Counted from the stretch's first letter, positions 16,732-25,790 are shown. The stretch is DNA of 64,000 nucleotides from Solirubrobacter taibaiensis (GCA_027587225.1 JAPDDQ010000021.1:54304-118303), one strand, 5' to 3'. Notes: generated by a model from the letters alone, not told the origin. A program made the numbers and translations.

Positions 16732-17433
16732 ATGGACCCGCGATCAGCGATCATCGACGCCGCCGCGCGGTTGCTCGGAGAGCAGGGAGCAGCCGCGCTG
16801 ACCACGCGCGGCGTGGCCGAGGCCGCGGGTGTCCAGCCACCCACGCTCTATCGCCTCTTCGGGGACAAGGACGGGCTGATCGACGCCGTCGCCGAGCACG
16901 TGATGGCGACCTATGTCGCGGCCAAGTCCGAGCCCATCGACTCGGACCCGGTCACCGACCTGCGGGCCGCGTGGCGGATGCACAACGACTTCGGGCTCGC
17001 GAACCCGGAGCTCTACGCGCTGCTCAACCGGCGCGGGCCCAACTCACCGGCGACCGTGGCCGGCATCGAGGTCCTCCGCGCGCGCGTGCGGCGGCTCGCG
17101 ACGGCGGGCGTACTCAGGGTGAGCGAGGAGCGCGCGCTGGAGCTGATCCACGCCGCCGGCTCGGGCACCGTCCTCGCGCTCCTGTCCGCTCCGCCCGAGC
17201 AGCGCGATCCCGGCCTGGCCGACGCGATGCTCGAGGCCGTGCTGGCCGCCATCCTCACCGACGTTCCCGCGGCCACGCCGGCCGGCCCGGCCGCGGTGGT
17301 GATCCAGTTCGCCACGCTCATCGACGAGTTGCCCGCACTGAGCGACGCCGAACGCGTGCTGCTCGGCGAATGGATCGCCCGCGCGATCGCCGCGATGAAT
17401 CTCGCCCCCACGCGGGGTCCAAGCTCTCCATGA
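16732..17433 (+). CDS. TetR-family transcriptional regulator
   Basis: A 233-residue repressor. The N-terminal HTH spans about 8-50: IIDAAARLLGEQGAAALTTR, then the recognition region VAEAAGVQPPTLYRLFGDKD, a clear TetR_N signature. The rest is a helical ligand-binding domain of the TetR_C type. It starts at ATG 16732, immediately after the right arm of the inverted repeat, so the mRNA may be leaderless. It overlaps the next gene by ATGA. Divergent from the NmrA-like gene, which it probably controls along with itself. Ligand unknown. Confidence 0.9.
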   Translation: MDPRSAIIDAAARLLGEQGAAALTTRGVAEAAGVQPPTLYRLFGDKDGLIDAVAEHVMATYVAAKSEPIDSDPVTDLRAAWRMHNDFGLANPELYALLNRRGPNSPATVAGIEVLRARVRRLATAGVLRVSEERALELIHAAGSGTVLALLSAPPEQRDPGLADAMLEAVLAAILTDVPAATPAGPAAVVIQFATLIDELPALSDAERVLLGEWIARAIAAMNLAPTRGPSSP

Positions 17434-17924
17434 ACGCGAAGATCGATCGCCGCTTCAGCGACCCGACCGCCGAGCCGACACCGTGGGCCGCGACGGAGGC
17501 TGCCCTCGCCGGCGCCGAGCTGTACTGGATAACCACGGTGCGCGAGGACGGGCGCCCGCACGTCACGCCGCTGGTCGGCCTCTGGCACGACGGCGCCATC
17601 CACTTCTGCACCGGCCTGCGCGAGCAGAAGTTCCGCAACCTCGAGCACAACGAGCGCGTCGCGATGACCACCGGCACGAATACCTGGGCGCAAGGCCTCG
17701 ACGTGGTCGTGGAGGGCACCGCGACCCAGGTCACGGACAACGCCGAGCTCCAGCGGGTCGCCGACGCGTACGTCGCCAAGTACGGCGAGGTGTGGCGCTT
17801 CACGGTCGGCGACGGCGTCTTCGACGACGACACGGGCGGCCCGGCCGCCGTGTTCCGCATCGACACGTCCAAGGTGATCGCGTTCGCGAAAGCGCCACAC
17901 GGCCAGACGACGTACGCGGGGTGA
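17430..17924 (+). CDS. PNPOx-like FMN/F420 flavoprotein
   Basis: A 164-residue split-barrel protein: ELYWITTVREDGRPHVTPLV and GAIHFCTGLREQKFRNL are the usual first strands with the cofactor-phosphate site, then VVVEGTATQVTDN and AAVFRIDTSKVIAFAK. This resembles the F420-dependent deazaflavin oxidoreductase/PPOX class of actinobacteria. Its ATG overlaps the TetR stop (ATGA), which means translational coupling and suggests it belongs to the TetR regulon. Its stop abuts the convergent transporter's stop with no gap. Confidence 0.83.
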   Translation: MNAKIDRRFSDPTAEPTPWAATEAALAGAELYWITTVREDGRPHVTPLVGLWHDGAIHFCTGLREQKFRNLEHNERVAMTTGTNTWAQGLDVVVEGTATQVTDNAELQRVADAYVAKYGEVWRFTVGDGVFDDDTGGPAAVFRIDTSKVIAFAKAPHGQTTYAG

Positions 17925-19457
17925 CTAGACGATCTTGACCTCCTCCCGCGGGGGCGCGATCTTGAAGTGCCCCCCGAGCACGTAGTAGCCGGCGAAGCCG
18001 ACGCCGCAGCCGACGAACCAGCTGTAGTCGGGCAGCCAGCCGAGGACGTCGAACACGCGCGGGATCACGACCGACCCGATCGAGATCGCGCCCGCGAAGA
18101 GCACGGCGTAGACCGCGGCCGGGTTGTAGCCGCCGCGGTACCAGTAGCTGCCCTCGGGCTCCATCGTGAAGAGGTCGTCGACGACCACCTTCTGCTTGCG
18201 CACGATGTAGTAGTCGGCGATCAGGATCCCGAACAGCGGGCCGATCAGCGCGCCGAGGATGCCGAGCGTCCAGAAGATCGCATCGGCGTTGGAGTACCAG
18301 TTCCACGGCGTGATCAGGATCGAGCCGACGGCCGCGATCATGCCGCCCATCCGCCAGCTGATGCGTTGTGGGCTGACGTTGGAGAAGTCGAACGCCGGCG
18401 AGATGAAGTTGGCGACGATGTTGATGCCGACGGTGGCGATCACGAACGTGATGCCGCCGAGCAGCACGGCGAAGTAGGTGTCGATCTGCTCGACGGTGTG
18501 GACCGGGTCGGTGATCAGCTCACCGAACACCGGCACCGTGGCCGCGGCGGTCAGCACCACGAGCAGCGAGAACACCAGGAAGTTCACCGGCAGGCCCCAG
18601 AAGTTGCCCCGCTTGACGGCGTCGAAGGATTTGCCGTAGCGGGCGAAGTCGCCGAAGTTCAGCATCGGGCCCGAGAAGTAGGACACCACGAGGGCGATCG
18701 CGCCGAGCATCGCGCTGATCTGCGCGCCCGTGGACAGCGTCTCGTCCGACAGCTTCAGGCTGACGTCGAAGTCGGCCTCGGCGAGCATGTAGATGCAGAG
18801 GACGATCATCACGACGTACACCGCGGGCCCGCAGAAGTCGATGAACTTGCGGATCGCGTTCATGCCGCGCCAGAACACCAAGGCCTGCGCCACCCACAGG
18901 ATCGCGAAGCTCAGGTAGCCGAGGTAGGACAGCCCGAGGAAGCCGTGCTGCTCGACGTCCGCGTACGGCGCCAGACCCGGGAACAGCTTCAGGAAGACGA
19001 TGTTCAGCGACGTCGCGGCGAGGAACGTCTGCACGCCATACCAGGCGACCGCGATCAGCCCACGGATGATCGCTGGAATGTTCGCGCCGAGCACGCCGAA
19101 CGACGCGCGCGAGATGACCGGATACGGCACGCCGGCGATCTGGCTCGGCTTGGCGACGAGGTTGCAGAAGAACTGCACGATCAAGATGCCGACGATCAGC
19201 GCGACGAACACCTGCCACGCGTTCAGGCCGAGCGCGAACAGGCTGCCGGCCGTGACGTACCCGCCCACCGAGTGCACGTCCGACATCCAGAACGCGAAGA
19301 TGTTGTACGTGCTCCAGTCCTGCTTCTCGAGCGGAGCGAGGTCCTCGTTGGCGAGCCGTGGGTGGTAGCCCTTCTTCACCCAGCCCTGGCCGGGCGGGTA
19401 GCCCGCGGCCTCGACGAGGTCGTCGTACGGCGCGGTTTCCTTCTCGGTGAGCGACAT
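17925..19457 (-). CDS. NCS1-family nucleobase:cation symporter
   Basis: A 510-residue integral membrane protein with about 12 hydrophobic helices in the LeuT-like fold of NCS1 transporters (uracil, allantoin, hydantoin, cytosine). Diagnostic features: the cytosolic N-terminus LAPLEKQDWSTYNIFAFWMS before helix 1, GVPYPVISRASFGVLGANIP in the helix 2-3 region, AVAWYGVQTFLAA in helix 3, and GPMLNFGDFARYGKS in the helix 6-8 region. Purines, pyrimidines or hydantoins are likely; the exact substrate is not predictable. ATG at 19457 was chosen because the family N-terminus starts there. No catabolic genes are adjacent. Confidence 0.92.
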   Translation of the reverse strand: MSLTEKETAPYDDLVEAAGYPPGQGWVKKGYHPRLANEDLAPLEKQDWSTYNIFAFWMSDVHSVGGYVTAGSLFALGLNAWQVFVALIVGILIVQFFCNLVAKPSQIAGVPYPVISRASFGVLGANIPAIIRGLIAVAWYGVQTFLAATSLNIVFLKLFPGLAPYADVEQHGFLGLSYLGYLSFAILWVAQALVFWRGMNAIRKFIDFCGPAVYVVMIVLCIYMLAEADFDVSLKLSDETLSTGAQISAMLGAIALVVSYFSGPMLNFGDFARYGKSFDAVKRGNFWGLPVNFLVFSLLVVLTAAATVPVFGELITDPVHTVEQIDTYFAVLLGGITFVIATVGINIVANFISPAFDFSNVSPQRISWRMGGMIAAVGSILITPWNWYSNADAIFWTLGILGALIGPLFGILIADYYIVRKQKVVVDDLFTMEPEGSYWYRGGYNPAAVYAVLFAGAISIGSVVIPRVFDVLGWLPDYSWFVGCGVGFAGYYVLGGHFKIAPPREEVKIV

Positions 19458-19515
19458 GCACCGAGATGGTTCGAGATGACGGGCGGCCTCACCACTCACC
19501 GCCCGTCCAACGATT

Positions 19516-20010
19516 TCAGGCGCGGGTTGGACCGCCGGTCTCGCGCTCCCGTACGCGCCGGATTTCGGCAATAAGCAGCGGCATGTAGGTGCGCGCGGCG
19601 GTCACGAGCGCTCCGTCGTCCGCGGCGGTGAGCGCTTCCAGCTCGTCGAGTTGCGCGTCCGACAACGGGTCCTCCGCCACGCCCCAGTAGCAGCGCATCC
19701 GCGCGCGGTCGCCGTGCAGCAGCAGGCCGACATCGTCGAGCCAGCCCGCCACGCCGCGCTCCCGGATGCGGAGGTGATTGAGCTCGGTCCAGAGCTCCGC
19801 CAGCGCGGCGAGGGCCTCCACCTCCTCCGCGCCGATCGCCTCGTCAAAGCGCCTGGAGGCTGCTTCCAGATCGCGGAAGAAGTCCGCGTAGGCTCCGAAC
19901 CCGGGGCCCGGGGTGAACGCTCCGTCGCTCCAGAACGTCTCCCGCGCCGGGAGCGAGACGCTCGCGACGACGCGGCCGTCCGGCGCGAGGATCTCGACGA
20001 CGATGGGCAT
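19516..20010 (-). CDS. Hypothetical protein, 164 aa
   Basis: Not recognised. It starts MPIVVEILAPDGRVVASVSL, a short beta hairpin, then a mostly helical region rich in Ala and Glu (AIGAEEVEALAALAELWTEL). A later segment has ARMRCYWGVAEDPLSDAQL. No signal peptide or membrane helix; cytoplasmic. It lies 19 nt downstream of the epimerase gene on the same strand and 58 nt upstream of the transporter start, so it may share a transcript with the epimerase. Confidence 0.6.
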   Translation of the reverse strand: MPIVVEILAPDGRVVASVSLPARETFWSDGAFTPGPGFGAYADFFRDLEAASRRFDEAIGAEEVEALAALAELWTELNHLRIRERGVAGWLDDVGLLLHGDRARMRCYWGVAEDPLSDAQLDELEALTAADDGALVTAARTYMPLLIAEIRRVRERETGGPTRA

Positions 20011-20029
20011 CGAGCATCCATGTGCCCGA

Positions 20030-21007
20030 TCAGCGCACGGTGTAGACCCCGGTCGGCTCGGCGTGGTAGCCCTTGGCGCCGATCGCGTGGGTCAGCGCCG
20101 AGCGCCAGTCCTCACCCGCCGCGAGCCGCTCGAGCGCGTACGCGAAGTCGTAGCGCGGCTCCCAGCCCAGGTCGCCGCGCGCCGCGGCGTTCACGTACAC
20201 GCGCTCGATCGCGGCGAACATCTGCCAGCCGAGGCGGTCGTAGAGCTCGGCGAACTCTGGCGCGTGGCGGGCGACCACGGCGGGCGCGTCGGTACGCAGC
20301 TCCGCCAGGTCCTCGCGGGTGAACGGCGTCGTGGCGCTGATGATGTAGCGGCCGAAGCCGATCGCCTCGGCGCGCTCGATCGCCAGCCGGTGCGCGCTCA
20401 CGACGTCCTCGATGTCCACGCGCCGGTACAGCAGCTCGTTGACCTTCAAGTTGGCGTCTCCGAATGCGGTGCGCACGTCGTCGCGGTCGTCGGCCTCGGG
20501 GAAGAAGCGGGAGGTGCGCAGGATCACGACCGGCAGGCCGTGGTCACGGTGCACGAGTTCGCACAGGTCCTCGGCCGCGGTCTTGGTCGCGCCGTAGATG
20601 TTCTTCGGGACGGGCCTGACGCCCTCGGTGATCCAGGCCGCGGGAGCGCCTTCCGGCGGGATCAGCGCGCGCCCGAACGTGCTGGTGGTGCTGGTGAAGA
20701 CGAAGCGGCCCACACCGGCCGCGACCGACTCCTCCAGCAGGTTCAGCGTGCCGGTGAGGTTGGTGTCGACGAAGTCCTGCCGCGTATGCGAGCCGACGTG
20801 CGGCTTGTGCAGCGTCGCCGCGTGCAGGACGGCGTCGACGCCGCGGAGCGCGTCGCGGACGAGCGCTCGGTCCGCGACCGAGCCGACCAGCGTCGTGTGC
20901 TCGGACGGGAGGACGTCGATCGACACGACGTCCTCACCGGCCTCGCGCAGCACGCGGCACAGCGCCTCCCCGAGGTGACCTGATGAGCCCGTGACGAGGA
21001 CGCGCAT
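20030..21007 (-). CDS. NAD-dependent epimerase/dehydratase (extended SDR)
   Basis: A 325-residue extended SDR. MRVLVTGSSGHLGEALCRVL carries the GxxGxxG motif at the very N-terminus. DAVLHAATLHKPHVG follows, then the active site with FTSTTSTFGRAL (Ser/Thr) and NIYGATKTAAEDL (YxxxK). YRRVDIEDVVSAH is typical of sugar-nucleotide epimerases. The sugar is unknown. The start lies inside a 10-bp palindrome (CATACGTATG, 21005-21014) with no Shine-Dalgarno, so the mRNA may be leaderless. Confidence 0.88.
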   Translation of the reverse strand: MRVLVTGSSGHLGEALCRVLREAGEDVVSIDVLPSEHTTLVGSVADRALVRDALRGVDAVLHAATLHKPHVGSHTRQDFVDTNLTGTLNLLEESVAAGVGRFVFTSTTSTFGRALIPPEGAPAAWITEGVRPVPKNIYGATKTAAEDLCELVHRDHGLPVVILRTSRFFPEADDRDDVRTAFGDANLKVNELLYRRVDIEDVVSAHRLAIERAEAIGFGRYIISATTPFTREDLAELRTDAPAVVARHAPEFAELYDRLGWQMFAAIERVYVNAAARGDLGWEPRYDFAYALERLAAGEDWRSALTHAIGAKGYHAEPTGVYTVR

Positions 21008-21024
21008 ACGTATGAACGGTACTG

Positions 21025-21360
21025 CTACTCCACGATCACTTCAACCCGGCCGGGCCACGGGGCGAGCAGGCCGGCGATCGGCTTCGCGTCCTCCTCGGAC
21101 GGCGCCTCATAGACCCAGAACGCGTCCGCGACGTCGGGGGCGGAGTAGTAGGAGGCGTCGCCCTTGAACGGGCAGAACGACGTGGTGTCCGTGGACGTGA
21201 GGAGCTCCATCTTGACGTCCTCGCGCGGAAGGTAGTACCGCGTCGGCAGCCCGGTCTCGTGCAACTCGACGGCGCGGTCGGACTCGGCGAGCACCTGGCC
21301 GTTGGCCTCGACGCGGACGTGCTTGTCGCTCGGGTTGGTGCTGATGCGATGGGCGGACAT
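21025..21360 (-). CDS. DUF427-domain protein
   Basis: A 111-residue protein of the DUF427 family. VRVEANGQVLAESDRAVELH is the first half and LPTRYYLPREDVKMELL the second. FCPFKGDASYYS is the family hallmark. The fold is a small beta barrel of unknown function, found widely in actinobacteria and fungi. ATG at 21360 was chosen because DUF427 homology begins there; the frame is open upstream without similarity. It starts 4 nt after the SnoaL-like gene. Confidence 0.88.
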   Translation of the reverse strand: MSAHRISTNPSDKHVRVEANGQVLAESDRAVELHETGLPTRYYLPREDVKMELLTSTDTTSFCPFKGDASYYSAPDVADAFWVYEAPSEEDAKPIAGLLAPWPGRVEVIVE

Positions 21361-21364
21361 ACCC

Positions 21365-21763
21365 CTATGGTGACGTGACCGCCCACGAGTGATGTTCGTG
21401 CGCCACAACCCAGCGGCCGCCCTCCCGGCGCAGGCCGAGCGTCAGCCGCAGCCGCTTCTCGGGCTCCGCCTCGTACCACTCGGGCGGACCACACCGCAGC
21501 AGCGCGAACGCGTAGGCGACGTCGCCATCGGCGGTCACGTCGAGCTCGGTGAGCTCGAACAACGCGCCCCCGGCCTGCCACTGCATGAACTCCGGCCAAG
21601 CGGCCTCGTATTCCGCCTTCCCGCGGTTGCCCGCGTGCGGCGGCGGCACGTCGAACATCACGATGTCGTCGGCGTGATCGGCGAGCGTGCCCTGGAGGTC
21701 GGCGCGATCGATCGCGTCCACCCAGCGCCGGATCAGCGCTTCGACTTCCTCATGTGCGTCCAT
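21365..21763 (-). CDS. SnoaL-like/NTF2-fold protein
   Basis: A 132-residue alpha+beta barrel protein. An N-terminal helix (VEALIRRWVDAIDRADLQGT), then HADDIVMFDVPPP, the KAEYEAAWPEFMQW helix and a final beta sheet ending WVVAHEHHSWAV fit the DUF4440/SnoaL_3 group. Members are isomerases, hydratases or ligand-binding proteins; the reaction here is unknown. It is co-oriented with DUF427, 4 nt apart. Confidence 0.83.
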   Translation of the reverse strand: MDAHEEVEALIRRWVDAIDRADLQGTLADHADDIVMFDVPPPHAGNRGKAEYEAAWPEFMQWQAGGALFELTELDVTADGDVAYAFALLRCGPPEWYEAEPEKRLRLTLGLRREGGRWVVAHEHHSWAVTSP

Positions 21764-21796
21764 GTGTAGTGAGACGCGGCGACGCGTGGAAAGTCA

Positions 21797-22288
21797 TCAC
21801 TCCGCGAGGCGGGTGACCGTCGCTCCGACGGCTGAGACGAGTGCGGCCGGGGCGATCGGGAAGACCGCGTGCGGGTTGCCGGCCGCGGCCCAGACCGTCT
21901 CGTAGCGCAGCAGGTCCTCGTCGAGCACGGTACGCACGGGCGCGGGATGGCCGACGGGCGGGATGCCGCCGATCGAGTAGCCGGTGACCTCGCGCACGTA
22001 CGCCGCGTCGGGGCGCTCGATCGGCTCTCCCACGGCGGCGGAGACGAGCTCCAAGTTGGCGCGATTGGAGCCGGAGACGAGCGCGAGGATGGGCTCGCCG
22101 GACGTCACGCCGCGCATCACGAGCGACTTGACGATGGCGCCGACTTCGCAGCCGACGGCCGCGGCGGCCTCCGGTGCGGTGCGGGTCGAGTCCGCCATCG
22201 GGTGGATGTCGGCGGGCAGGCCCAGCGCGACCAGGGCGTCGTGGACACGGCGGGTGCTGCGGGGGAGATCGGCACTCACGGCGAGCAA
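21797..22288 (-). CDS. YbaK/EbsC-family aminoacyl-tRNA deacylase
   Basis: A 163-residue trans-editing domain homologous to the INS domain of ProRS. RVHDALVALGLPADIHPM is the first helix-strand unit. The central strand IVKSLVMRG carries the conserved Lys that binds the tRNA 3' end. VTGYSIGGIPPVGH is the family's GxxxGGxxPxGH signature. Likely role: hydrolysis of mischarged Cys-, Ala- or related tRNAPro; specificity is not predictable. It lies 25 nt downstream of the kinase stop, same strand. Confidence 0.9.
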   Translation of the reverse strand: MLAVSADLPRSTRRVHDALVALGLPADIHPMADSTRTAPEAAAAVGCEVGAIVKSLVMRGVTSGEPILALVSGSNRANLELVSAAVGEPIERPDAAYVREVTGYSIGGIPPVGHPAPVRTVLDEDLLRYETVWAAAGNPHAVFPIAPAALVSAVGATVTRLAE

Positions 22289-22313
22289 TGTAGCCCCCGC
22301 CCGATTCGTCCGA

Positions 22314-23657
22314 TCAGGTCAGCAGCAGGACCGCCGCGATCACGATGGCCACGACCAGCGCGGCGGCGATCACGATCTGCGGCACCCGTGGCGTCGACTC
22401 CTCCGAGGCCGGCGCCACGTCTCGTTGTGGGGGCGGCGGCTTGCGGGGGACCTGCGTCGGCACGTCCTGCGGCGGTCGCCCGCGATAGTGGCTGCGCCCG
22501 GGCAGGAACGCGTCGGGGGAGATCGCGGCGTGGTCCACGCGCGCCGCGTCGCGCGTGGGCTCGGGCGACGAGTCGCGGGGCGAAGACGCGGCGGGCGGGG
22601 ACGGCGCGGCGGCGGGCGGCGGCTCCTCCTCGCGCGCGGTCGGCGGGCGCGACGGCGACGGCGCGACGTAGGTGTGGAACACGCCGGACTCGGGCTCGGA
22701 CGGCGGCGCGGCCTCGGCGGCGGGCGACGACGGCGCGGGCGCGACGTAGGTCTCGAACACCATCGACGGCATCGGCGCGGGCGCCGGCGCGGGTGGGGGT
22801 GGCGTGGACTGGTTCAGGCGTCCGTCGCGGAGCCAGCGCGGGCCGAGCAGCGAGATCGCGATGTCCTCGAGCGACTCCAGCGCCAACCCGGCGGTCTGGG
22901 TGCGGCGGCCGGGTTCGCGGGCGGTGAGCGCGGCGATCCAGTTCGACACGGCCGGGTCGATGTTCGGGTTCGCGTGGTTCGCGGGCGGGATCGGCTCGTT
23001 GACGTGGCGCAGGAGGATCGCCATCGGGCCTTCGGAGTCGGCGAACGGCACCGCGCCGGCGAACAGCTCGTACGCCATGCAGCCCACGGCGTAGAGGTCG
23101 GTCCAGGGGCCGATGGGCTGGGCCATCGCCTGCTCGGGGGCCATGTAGCCGGGGGTGCCGACCGTCATGCCCACGCCGGTCAACGCGGTGGAGGCGGACC
23201 GGGTGGCCTTGGCCACGCCGAAGTCCGTGATCTTCACCTCCCCGCCCGCGCTCACCAGGACGTTCTCGGGCTTGAGGTCGCGGTGGACCACGCCGTGCTC
23301 TTCGGCGTGGCTGAGCCCGGCGAGCACCCCGTGCAGCACGAAGAGCCGCTGCGCGTCGCTCAGCGTCGGCAGGTACGGGCGCAGCGACCCCGCCTCGACG
23401 TACTCCATCGCGATGTACGGCGTGCCGTCGACCTCGAGGAAGTCGTAGACGGTGACGATGTTCGGGTGCGACAGGGACCCGGCCAGCCGGGACTCGCGCA
23501 CGAACCGCCGCAGGATCGCGTCCTGGTCGGTGTGGACCGCGTGCATCTCCTTCAGCGCGACGAGCCGGTCGAGCTCGGCCTGGCGCGCGAGGTAGACCGT
23601 CGCCATCCCGCCGCGGCCGAGTTGGCGCAGGACCTCGTAGCGGCCGACCGTCCTCAC
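22314..23657 (-). CDS. Membrane-anchored Ser/Thr protein kinase (PknB-like)
   Basis: A 447-residue Hanks-type kinase. Residues 7-265 form the kinase domain: glycine loop LGRGGMATVYLA, ATP Lys36, the HRDLKPEN catalytic loop (Asp127), DFG at 145-147 and the APE motif near 170. Residues about 285-420 are a Pro/Ala-rich linker. The C-terminus (about 425-447) is a single hydrophobic helix ending the protein with no extracellular sensor domain, unlike PknB with PASTA repeats. The start is GTG 23657, overlapping the acetyltransferase stop (GTGA). Signals could come through the linker or partners; this is inference. Confidence 0.92.
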   Translation of the reverse strand: MRTVGRYEVLRQLGRGGMATVYLARQAELDRLVALKEMHAVHTDQDAILRRFVRESRLAGSLSHPNIVTVYDFLEVDGTPYIAMEYVEAGSLRPYLPTLSDAQRLFVLHGVLAGLSHAEEHGVVHRDLKPENVLVSAGGEVKITDFGVAKATRSASTALTGVGMTVGTPGYMAPEQAMAQPIGPWTDLYAVGCMAYELFAGAVPFADSEGPMAILLRHVNEPIPPANHANPNIDPAVSNWIAALTAREPGRRTQTAGLALESLEDIAISLLGPRWLRDGRLNQSTPPPPAPAPAPMPSMVFETYVAPAPSSPAAEAAPPSEPESGVFHTYVAPSPSRPPTAREEEPPPAAAPSPPAASSPRDSSPEPTRDAARVDHAAISPDAFLPGRSHYRGRPPQDVPTQVPRKPPPPQRDVAPASEESTPRVPQIVIAAALVVAIVIAAVLLLT

Positions 23658-24106
23658 GTGAGGTGCTTCTCGAAGAAGCGGTCCGCGTACTCCTCGACCT
23701 TCCAGGGCTCCACCTCGACGAACCCCTCGGCCACGTACAGCGCCTGCGCCTCGACGAGGTCCTCGCGCGTGTCGAGCCGCAACCGCTGCATGCCCTGTTC
23801 GCGGGCGGCGGCCTCGAGCGCACGCAGCAGCAGGCGCGCGCCGCCGCGCCGGCGGTACGGCTGCGCGATGTACATGCGGGTGACGGCGCCGTCCGCGCGC
23901 AACCCGACGCATCCGGCCGGTTCCCCGTCCCAGCGCGCGACCAGGAACGCGGCGAGACCTTCGAGCCGATACTCCTCCATCGCCTCGTCGACCTCCGCCG
24001 GATCGATCGCACGCTGGAAGTAGCGCTCGACGATGTCAGCGAAGTACGCGTACAACAGCGCTTCGGAAACCGGGCTTTCCAGTGGTTCGGGGTCGACGGT
24101 CCACAC
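23654..24106 (-). CDS. GNAT-family N-acetyltransferase
   Basis: A 150-residue acetyl-CoA-dependent acetyltransferase. GCVGLRADGAVTRMYIAQPY and YRRRGGARLLLRALEAAA form motif A, with the RRxGGA pyrophosphate loop. LRLDTREDLVEAQALY and EGFVEVEPW are motif B. The acceptor is unknown. Its stop overlaps the start of the Ser/Thr kinase by GTGA, so the two are translated together; a functional tie between acetylation and phosphorylation is only a guess. Confidence 0.9.
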   Translation of the reverse strand: MWTVDPEPLESPVSEALLYAYFADIVERYFQRAIDPAEVDEAMEEYRLEGLAAFLVARWDGEPAGCVGLRADGAVTRMYIAQPYRRRGGARLLLRALEAAAREQGMQRLRLDTREDLVEAQALYVAEGFVEVEPWKVEEYADRFFEKHLT

Positions 24107-24122
24107 GGGCGGTTACCCGCAC

Positions 24123-24151
24123 TTTACGTTCCCGCGGATACCGGGTACGTT
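24123..24151 (+). promoter_or_regulatory. Promoter of a probably leaderless transcript
   Basis: TTTACG (24123-24128) and TACGTT (24146-24151) are separated by exactly 17 bp. The expected start point, 6-8 nt after the -10, falls at or next to the GTG at 24160, so the mRNA of the secreted protein would have almost no leader. Confidence 0.45.
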
Positions 24152-24159
24152 CGATCACT

Positions 24160-24582
24160 GTGCGACGACCCGCAACCGCTTTGATCGCGCTCGGCGCGAC
24201 CCTCGGAGTCGGCGCCACCGCGCTCGCCCAGTCCGGCGACGACCGCCTCTCGATCGACATGCAGGACGGCTGCCTCAATCGCTCCCGCGTGGTGCTGCGC
24301 ATCACGCCGCCGTCCGGAGACCCGATCAGCACGCTGACCGTGTACGCGAACGGCCGTGAGCAACTGGAGCTCAGCGGCCTCACCGGCGAAGCGCGGATGA
24401 CCGTCCGCCTCACCTCGCAGCGCGGCCGCGTGACGGTCAACGGCGAGACGGTGTCGGGCGACGTCGTGGAGCGCTCGCGCGACTATCGCCCCTGCGCGCC
24501 CACCCCGCCCCGCCCGGCCCCGCAGCGCAACACCCGCCCGGACGAACCCGAGCAGACGCTGAGCGGCGGCGGCGAGGGCTAG
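24160..24582 (+). CDS. Secreted hypothetical protein, 140 aa
   Basis: Not assigned to a family. Starting at GTG 24160, the protein has a clean signal peptide (MRRPATALIALGATLGVGA then TALAQ|S). A beta-rich domain follows (about 30-105; VVLRITPPSGD, TLTVYANGREQLELSG, RVTVNGETVSGDV), with two Cys, one near each end of the domain, that could form a disulfide. The tail is Pro/Gly-rich. A frame extension to ATG 24082 would add a basic stretch before the signal peptide and overlap the divergent gene, so GTG is preferred. Confidence 0.65.
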   Translation: MRRPATALIALGATLGVGATALAQSGDDRLSIDMQDGCLNRSRVVLRITPPSGDPISTLTVYANGREQLELSGLTGEARMTVRLTSQRGRVTVNGETVSGDVVERSRDYRPCAPTPPRPAPQRNTRPDEPEQTLSGGGEG

Positions 24583-25739
24583 CTCTCCGCCTCTTCCCGT
24601 GTAGGCGGCGGGACGTGGAACTCGTCCGGGAGCGGCACGGTCGGCGTGCGCGCCACCGTGAGCGCGGCGATCAGGAAGCGTGAGGCGACCGGGAACGGGC
24701 GGCCCGGCGGCGGCGGTGCGAGGTGCTTGCGGTACAGGTCGAGCAGCTCGAGCGTGGCGCCGGCCACGTCGGCGTGCGGGGCGTCCTCGCCGACCGCGCA
24801 CGACAGCCGCGCGAGCGCGATCGACTCGTCCGGATCGGTCTGCGCGAAGGCGCGGCCCATGCCGGTGATCAGGTGCGTGACGACGCGGTCCAGCAGCGGA
24901 TGCAGCGCCGGCTCCACCGCACCCGGCGCATCGCCCACCCACTGCGGGTCCTCACCCGCGACGAGCCGCGCGATCTGCCCGCCCATGATCGAACGCAGCG
25001 CCTCGTCCGACACGCCTGCCTGCAGCGCGCAGCGCGCGTGCGTGAACGCGGCGTTGATCGGCACGCCGTACGGCGAGTCGCTGGCCCACACGATCTGCGA
25101 CGGCGCCACAAGGGCGAACAGCGCGATCAGGTCGGCCGGGTTCCACCAGGCCGTGTCGATGAAGACGTTCGGGTGATCGCCGAGGACGTGCCAGAGCCAC
25201 GCGAGGTCGGAGATCGCGGCGTGCGCGAGGATGAACCGCGCGTCCGGGAACTCGGCCGACAGCCGCACCGTGGTCTCACCCAGGGCGGGAATCCCGCGGC
25301 CCGCGTGGATGAGCACGGGCACCTTGCGCTCGTGCGCGACGGCGATGATCTCGCGCACGCCCGGCTCGTCCATGCCGAACTGCTCCGCGCGCGGATGCAG
25401 CTTGATGCCCACGGCGCCCGCGTCGAGGCAGCGGCGCGCCTCGCCCGCCGGGTTCACGCGCGGATCGAGCCGGCAGAACGCGACCAGTCGGTCCGACCCG
25501 GCCGCCGCGGCCAGCGCGATGTCGTTCGGCAACGGGTAGCCGCCCGGCTCGTGCATCGGGAACACGACGGCACGCGCGTCGGCACGCTCCATCACCCCGA
25601 TGAGCTCGTCCGGCGTCTGCTTGAAGCCGTCAGGGTCGTTCTGGCCGATGTGGGTGTGCGCGTCGTAGAGCTCCAGGGGCCCGTGGGCGGCCTGGATGCT
25701 GTCCCACCAGGGGCGCAGAATCGCGTCGATGTCCAGCAT
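24579..25739 (-). CDS. Amidohydrolase (metal-dependent TIM-barrel hydrolase, ACMSD-like)
   Basis: A 386-residue TIM-barrel enzyme of the amidohydrolase_2 group. YDAHTHIGQND is the metal HxH motif. GIKLHPRAEQFG, VPVLIHAGRG and FILAHAAISDL carry further ligands; IVWASDSPYG holds the catalytic Asp. A C-terminal helical part (about 280-386) is extra. Substrate unknown; decarboxylases and lactonases share this fold. It converges on the secreted protein gene, the stops overlapping by 4 nt. Confidence 0.85.
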   Translation of the reverse strand: MLDIDAILRPWWDSIQAAHGPLELYDAHTHIGQNDPDGFKQTPDELIGVMERADARAVVFPMHEPGGYPLPNDIALAAAAGSDRLVAFCRLDPRVNPAGEARRCLDAGAVGIKLHPRAEQFGMDEPGVREIIAVAHERKVPVLIHAGRGIPALGETTVRLSAEFPDARFILAHAAISDLAWLWHVLGDHPNVFIDTAWWNPADLIALFALVAPSQIVWASDSPYGVPINAAFTHARCALQAGVSDEALRSIMGGQIARLVAGEDPQWVGDAPGAVEPALHPLLDRVVTHLITGMGRAFAQTDPDESIALARLSCAVGEDAPHADVAGATLELLDLYRKHLAPPPPGRPFPVASRFLIAALTVARTPTVPLPDEFHVPPPTREEAES

Positions 25740-25790
25740 GGGTTGGCAACCCTACAGACGGACCGCGAACGGCCGTCCATACTGGGCGGC

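Noticed and set aside
24082..24160. ATG 24082 as start of the secreted protein
   Set aside because: It would put a basic stretch ahead of the signal peptide and overlap the divergent acetyltransferase gene. A promoter with 17-bp spacing points to GTG 24160.
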